Source: Owenia fusiformis (Eukaryota > Annelida > Polychaeta > Sabellida > Oweniidae). Taken from it: a stretch of DNA of 64,000 nt. Positions within the stretch are counted from its first letter, which is position 1; each line of letters starts with the position of its first letter. This document shows positions 59,480-64,000 of the stretch, piece after piece. A program made the translations under genes and the position numbers. The stretch covers positions 47,323,885 through 47,387,884 of the forward strand of contig CAIIXF020000001.1 in assembly GCA_903813345.2 (NCBI GenBank), given 5' to 3'. The notes below the pieces were generated by a model. That model made no database searches. It saw nothing but the letters and a program-made list of their open reading frames with translations, and was not told where the DNA came from.

Positions 59480-59953
59480 TACAGGGTAACCAAAAAACAA
59501 AACTGCCTAAATGTTTTATTGTTTAATTCACGTCCACGCATTTAACTTTTTCATTTTGTAGACACAGAAACTATGATCTAAAAAGAAATCGGGGGTCAGG
59601 AATCAGGATGAAAATCACGGAATATGTTAAATAGATAGATGGAGGGCTTCACTATATACCAACAGAACTTCGTTCGTTGGAATAATAAAATTGCATCTGT
59701 TGAGAAAAATGACAAATCAAAATTCTGTGTTAAGATAGTATCCCTTCGATGACCTCTCTCTGTCCATTTTCACATGTTGAATTGACATTGACCAGTTGTC
59801 CAGATTCAATTAAAACAGCAGCAACAGTCCCACGCCAATGGCTTCGAAATTAGTGATCACGCTCTTTGGAATTTCTTTAATCTCTCATTTAGTTTATAGT
59901 TTGACGTTTATTGATGGTTTATTTTTCTGGGTGTTTTTTGTGATCACCCTGTA
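59480..59953. mobile_element. MITE with TACAGGGT ends
   Basis: The left end TACAGGGTAACCAAAAAAC and right end GTTTTTTGTGATCACCCTGT then A are inverted repeats. The element is 474 bp. The open frame inside its right part is chance AT-rich sequence. Confidence 0.7.
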
Positions 59954-60299
59954 CATATATAACCTGAATTATATAAATTCTCAACGGCTGATAATAATAA
60001 GTGCATATGGCTTTGAGTTGTTTTTAAAAAGATATCATTCGGTGATAAATTTGAAAACGATTTTTACTATTCTACTACTATCTTTTTATGAAGCCGGACC
60101 CCATCCAATGTTCATATCAAATCAGTAATGACTAGGCTAAAGGAGTGCTATCGATATGGAGAACTGAATTCAACAATGTTTTTCTCTTAAACCAATCATT
60201 GAAAACATTCTGTAAAAAACACGGTATTTTATGAAATGTTGACTGATTGACAACAATTTAATGCCAAAATTATTTAGAAATATTTTATATAACTGTTTT

Positions 60300-60900
60300 T
60301 GTTCACATTTTTTTGCAATTGCCTTTGCTCCTTTCTACCAATTCTTGAGAATGAAATAAAATGTCTTTTCGAACCTTGTTGGAACAAAATAGCATAATTA
60401 TACAACATGTTTTTAGACCTCTCAATATTATAGTTATACAAAGGAATTTTTAGTTGATTTTAAAAAAGTATTCAAAAAATTAAAACAAAATCCCCCCCAA
60501 AATAGATAAAAATCAAGATAAACCTTTCATTTCATTAACAAGATACTTTTTTTAAATCAACCAACATTTCCTTTGTACAATTACAATATTGAGAGACCTA
60601 AACATGTCGTGTTTATGTCGTTTTGTTCTAATGAGGTTCGGAAAGATGTTTCATTTCACTCTGGAAACATGATACCAAGAACAAAACAAGCGTATGGTGT
60701 GTTTTCTAAAACAATATAGATGAAAGTATGTATAAATTGTTCAAATTATATTGTTACCATTCAAAAGATGACCATTAAATTGACGATGTGTAAAATTTTA
60801 AGATTTATTTATGACTGGTTTAAGAGAAACGTGTGTTCAAAAGGTTCTCCATATCGATACCACTCCTTTGAACTGTTTTGTGTCAAGCAAATCTACTCTG
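60300..60900. repeat. Palindromic dispersed repeat, related to 16.7-17.47 kb
   Basis: The left half (ACCAATTCTTGAGAATGAAA, TTGGAACAAAATAGC) and right half (GTCGTTTTGTTCTAATGAGG) are in opposite orientation around about 60.5 kb. The right half and its flank match the repeat at 17.18-17.47 kb. Confidence 0.55.
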
Positions 60901-61011
60901 CGTGTTTCGTTTTGAATCTCTGTCTTAAAGATGCATATCTGTTGCATCATTACATAAGTATTTCCAATGTTATGAATGCTGAGTAGAAGTAACACCACGA
61001 CCAACGACTTA

Positions 61012-61960
61012 TACAGGGTGTCTCAAAAAATGTACCCAAAAGTATATCAAGAGCACAGATAAACCAATCAATATTTTCAGTCATTTTTTGCATGGTCATG
61101 TATTCAAAACATGAAAGTTTTCTTCCCAATACACCATTTTTATTTCAGTCTCGTCTTTTTGATGCTTTAACCCTTTACCTTTTACACCACATAATCGATG
61201 TAACCTCATATTTCGATGACAGCCCATATCCTTCCTGCTACATTGTTCATCACATTTGATAATAATTCCTGTGGAATGTTTTGGATTTCTCTTTTGATGT
61301 TGCCCTTAAGTTGTTCTAGGTCTTTTTGCTTGGAATAAGCATTAAAACACTCCTTCAAATAGCCACAGAGAAAGATGTTTGAGGATGACGATGGCAGAAC
61401 AAACACAGATAATCACGTCAATTATCGGCAAATAATTCAGGAGTTACCTTCCAGAGTTAGACAGGCTAGCCTAGAGACCAAATGATATCCAAATGAAAAC
61501 ACAGTGGTCTCAAATTGATACACACAACAAAAGCTTCTCTAGAATCCAAACCAATGCAGTTTCTTGAATCTCTGGCCTCTCTGTATAAGGGGGCTATAAG
61601 ACATTGTGAGGGCCTCCCTATTCACCATATTTGATGGCCCATACTTTTTTCTCTGAGGCTATTTAATTTGAAGGACCATTTTTATGCTGAACCCAAGCTA
61701 AGAGACCTAGAACAACTTAAGACCAGCATCCGAACAGAAATCAAAACATTCCATTAGTTCAGGTGATGAACAATGAATATGTGGTGTAAAAGGTAACGGG
61801 TTATAGTATCAAAAAGGCAAAACTGAATTAAAAACTGTATATAGGGGAAAAACCTTTCATCTTTTATCTACAAGACCATGCAAAAAATGTCTGAAAATAT
61901 TGATTGGTTTGTCTATCGTGTTGATATACTTTTGGGTACATTTTTTTGAGACACCCTATA
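61012..61960. mobile_element. Palindromic mariner-type element with transposase C-terminus in both arms
   Basis: The terminal arms of about 390 bp are reverse complements (TACAGGGTGTCTCAAAAAAT on the left; the right end closes with TTTTTTTGAGACACCCTATA). The left arm encodes, on the minus strand at 61206-61406, a fragment reading SSNIFLCGYLKECFNAYSKQ, then KDLEQLKGNIKREIQNIPQE. This matches the usual C-terminal part (FLWGYLK, LK..I..EI..IP.E.L..V) of mariner-like transposases. The right arm holds a decayed plus-strand version of the same region. The catalytic core is missing, so the element is non-autonomous. Confidence 0.75.
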
Positions 61961-61969
61961 TAGTTCAAC

Positions 61970-63715
61970 ATTGAAATTGACACAGATCTTTTGATTAATG
62001 AGGCATCTATATAGATTTATCTAAAATAAGCTACGTTTACAGATGTCCATTGACCATCCATTCAAGAGTTTTCGAAGATAACTGAAATTGTGTTGACATT
62101 GATATCTAAAAGTACATGCATTCATAAAATTGAAAGGTAAAAAATTCAGTCTCAAATTTTGTGGTGTAGACAAAATCCACGGCATGGTGTCAAAAGGTCA
62201 ACATACATTTGCAAAGCCGCCTTCCAGTTTATGGTTCATAAATCTATGACTGGTTTTGATCCCTCCTCGAGCATTAATGGCTCTCTAGCTGGGATCCTAC
62301 TTAGAGACCAAGTTCAATGTTTATCACTCTTATTTTCCGATATCCGTATTATGCATGTACACCAATCAAACTTCATAACTCTTGATTTATACTTTTCAGT
62401 AAAGTCTAGAAGTGTCACCCTCTTTTTTCTGCCAAAATAATTTGAGATATCAGTTATTACTAGTTTTTTTGTACATAAAAATGCTCCCATTTGCATACAA
62501 AACAAAACTAAATAATGTAGGATCGTATAGGTTACCACGATTGTAATAGCAAAAACCTCAGAAAAATCAAGAAATATGTCCTTTTGAACAACTATGATTT
62601 CTATTACTTGTATCTTTAGTTTTGATATTGCTCTATTGATTCCTTTTTTAAAGCAAATCGCTCGGAGTTCTCTGAAGTTATAAAGAATTTCAACAAGGGG
62701 TGATTTTAAAGAATTATTCAAAAACATTCTAAAAATAAATCTCTGCACAGTATTAACATTATTTCACATAAAATATATCATTTAAAAGAACTTTACAATG
62801 ACAGAAAAATAAAATATTAGGTAGTCACATCATCACATAGACAATAGACTATTTTTTCCTATGATCTTCCTACTGATTAACATCACAAATTTTCTTTTTT
62901 TAATTGGTCCGAAAATCGTAAACAATTTGTATCTAGAAGATAGTAAATAAGGCAAAAGTTTGGTTTCAGAACTAAATGATATCTAATGATTAGACTCCGG
63001 ATGATAATCTGATTGTTTTGCCCCTTTTCTTTCTTCTCATTTTACTAGTCACGTTTTCTCATCAGATGTAAGGTCTTCGATCAAGGCAATTATATGGTCA
63101 ATAGAGGAGTTTCTAAATGATTTTGAAATCTCGCTAATTCTCGTTTTTTCATGAGATTTTAAGAGATTTGCACATGTTACCTCTAATGACTTACTTTTCT
63201 TTCTTTTTAATAGCATATTTGAATTCAGTGATATATTTCCTATAATAATAGCTTTGATTTACACATTTATGTCATTTAAATCATTCTCCATGACATTTAA
63301 AAAAAAAACTTGGGCCAAATCTCCATTGATGTTATGCTAAAATTCTTTAAAACCATGGTTTAATCGTATGACAACCAACATTTTCATGTTTAATCACAAT
63401 ATGTTAATTGACAGGGTCATTTAATAGTATGTCATTCAAGTTTCAAACAGATTTAACTAACACTCTTTGATAAATCATGAAAATAAGTGACTATTGCAAG
63501 CTCTAAGCATAGAACTCAAAGGAAGGTTGGCCCAAGATGAACAAAGGTGACATCTATTATGTCAGCTTTATTCAGCTTTATTTAGCTATTTAGAAACTAT
63601 ACTATTAATGTGTAGCATCTAGTGAGGAAGAAATGGAGTGAAACTTTTATTTAGGTTAAAGGTCAAAAAGTAGGTCAAATCTCGTTTTTACCAACTTTCT
63701 CAGTCGCATCATTGT
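61970..63715. other. AT-rich stretch without a recognisable gene
   Basis: Open frames here are short, lack recognisable motifs and lie in strongly AT-rich DNA. I see no clear splice structure or inverted-repeat element. Confidence 0.45.
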
Positions 63716-63718
63716 TTT

Positions 63719-63769
63719 CTCTGTCTGTCCTGTCCTGTCCTGTCCTGTCCTGTCCTGTCTGTCTGTCTA
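63719..63769 (+). repeat. (CTGTC)n microsatellite
   Basis: About seven CTGTC units in a row, flanked on both sides by CTGT units, in DNA with no gene. Confidence 0.92.
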
Positions 63770-64000
63770 AAATCGAAATATCTCTCATCTTGAGTCTGAA
63801 ATTGAACTTGTTATAATTATTAAAATTGTTCGATCCGTGGAAAACATGAAAATGTTCAAAAACATATAATTAGATGAAAAATATAAGTTAATATAAGTCT
63901 TGTTATGTCTAAACATTGTCCAGGTGTAGATTTATAAGGTGCTAAAAGCATTTCCAAAATTGAAAGTAAATTCCTTGGGCAGATTTCTTTAAATCGAATT

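Overview
The window is animal (metazoan) nuclear DNA. It is AT-rich, its genes are split into many short exons by GT-AG introns, and it carries a large load of transposon debris: LINE 3' ends, a tRNA-derived SINE, many short inverted-repeat elements, a satellite and minisatellites. Protein similarity and gene structure suit a marine invertebrate, such as a lophotrochozoan or an invertebrate deuterostome. I cannot name the species. Nothing resembles a bacterial operon, a CRISPR array or a ribosomal RNA gene.

Layout. (1) 1-6.2 kb: inverted-repeat elements, one orphan exon-like stretch, and a 5'-truncated LINE on the minus strand. (2) 6.8-19 kb, minus strand: a broken tandem copy of a carotenoid oxygenase gene (exons 1-3 only). 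Its second intron holds a long inverted repeat, a roughly 4.9 kb satellite block, two foldback elements and a SINE. (3) 22.1-32.7 kb, minus strand: the complete carotenoid oxygenase gene, 10 exons coding for 524 residues, with all four iron-binding histidines. (4) 32.8-38 kb: duplicated promoter DNA and inverted-repeat elements. (5) 38.1-53.9 kb, plus strand: a neutral ceramidase gene, 18 exons coding for 754 residues, whose last intron is almost entirely an 8.0 kb element with terminal inverted repeats. (6) 54.3-55.6 kb: a GC-rich inverted-repeat element between convergent genes. (7) 55.6-59.2 kb, minus strand: a three-exon SLC10-family transporter gene, 495 residues. (8) 59.3-64 kb: repeats, with no gene that I can recognise.

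The exon models were assembled by hand. Each junction was checked for GT-AG ends and reading phase, and every model gives a whole number of codons ending in a stop. The three intact genes (retinoid formation from carotenoids, sphingolipid breakdown, and organic-anion or bile-acid-type transport) all concern lipids, but I see no evidence that they are co-regulated. The most notable features are the truncated oxygenase duplicate with a LINE at its break, the triplicated promoter block, the 8 kb inverted-repeat element with its own dispersed motifs, the satellite framed by palindromic AAGCCGGCTT arrays, and the palindromic transposase remnant near 61.5 kb.
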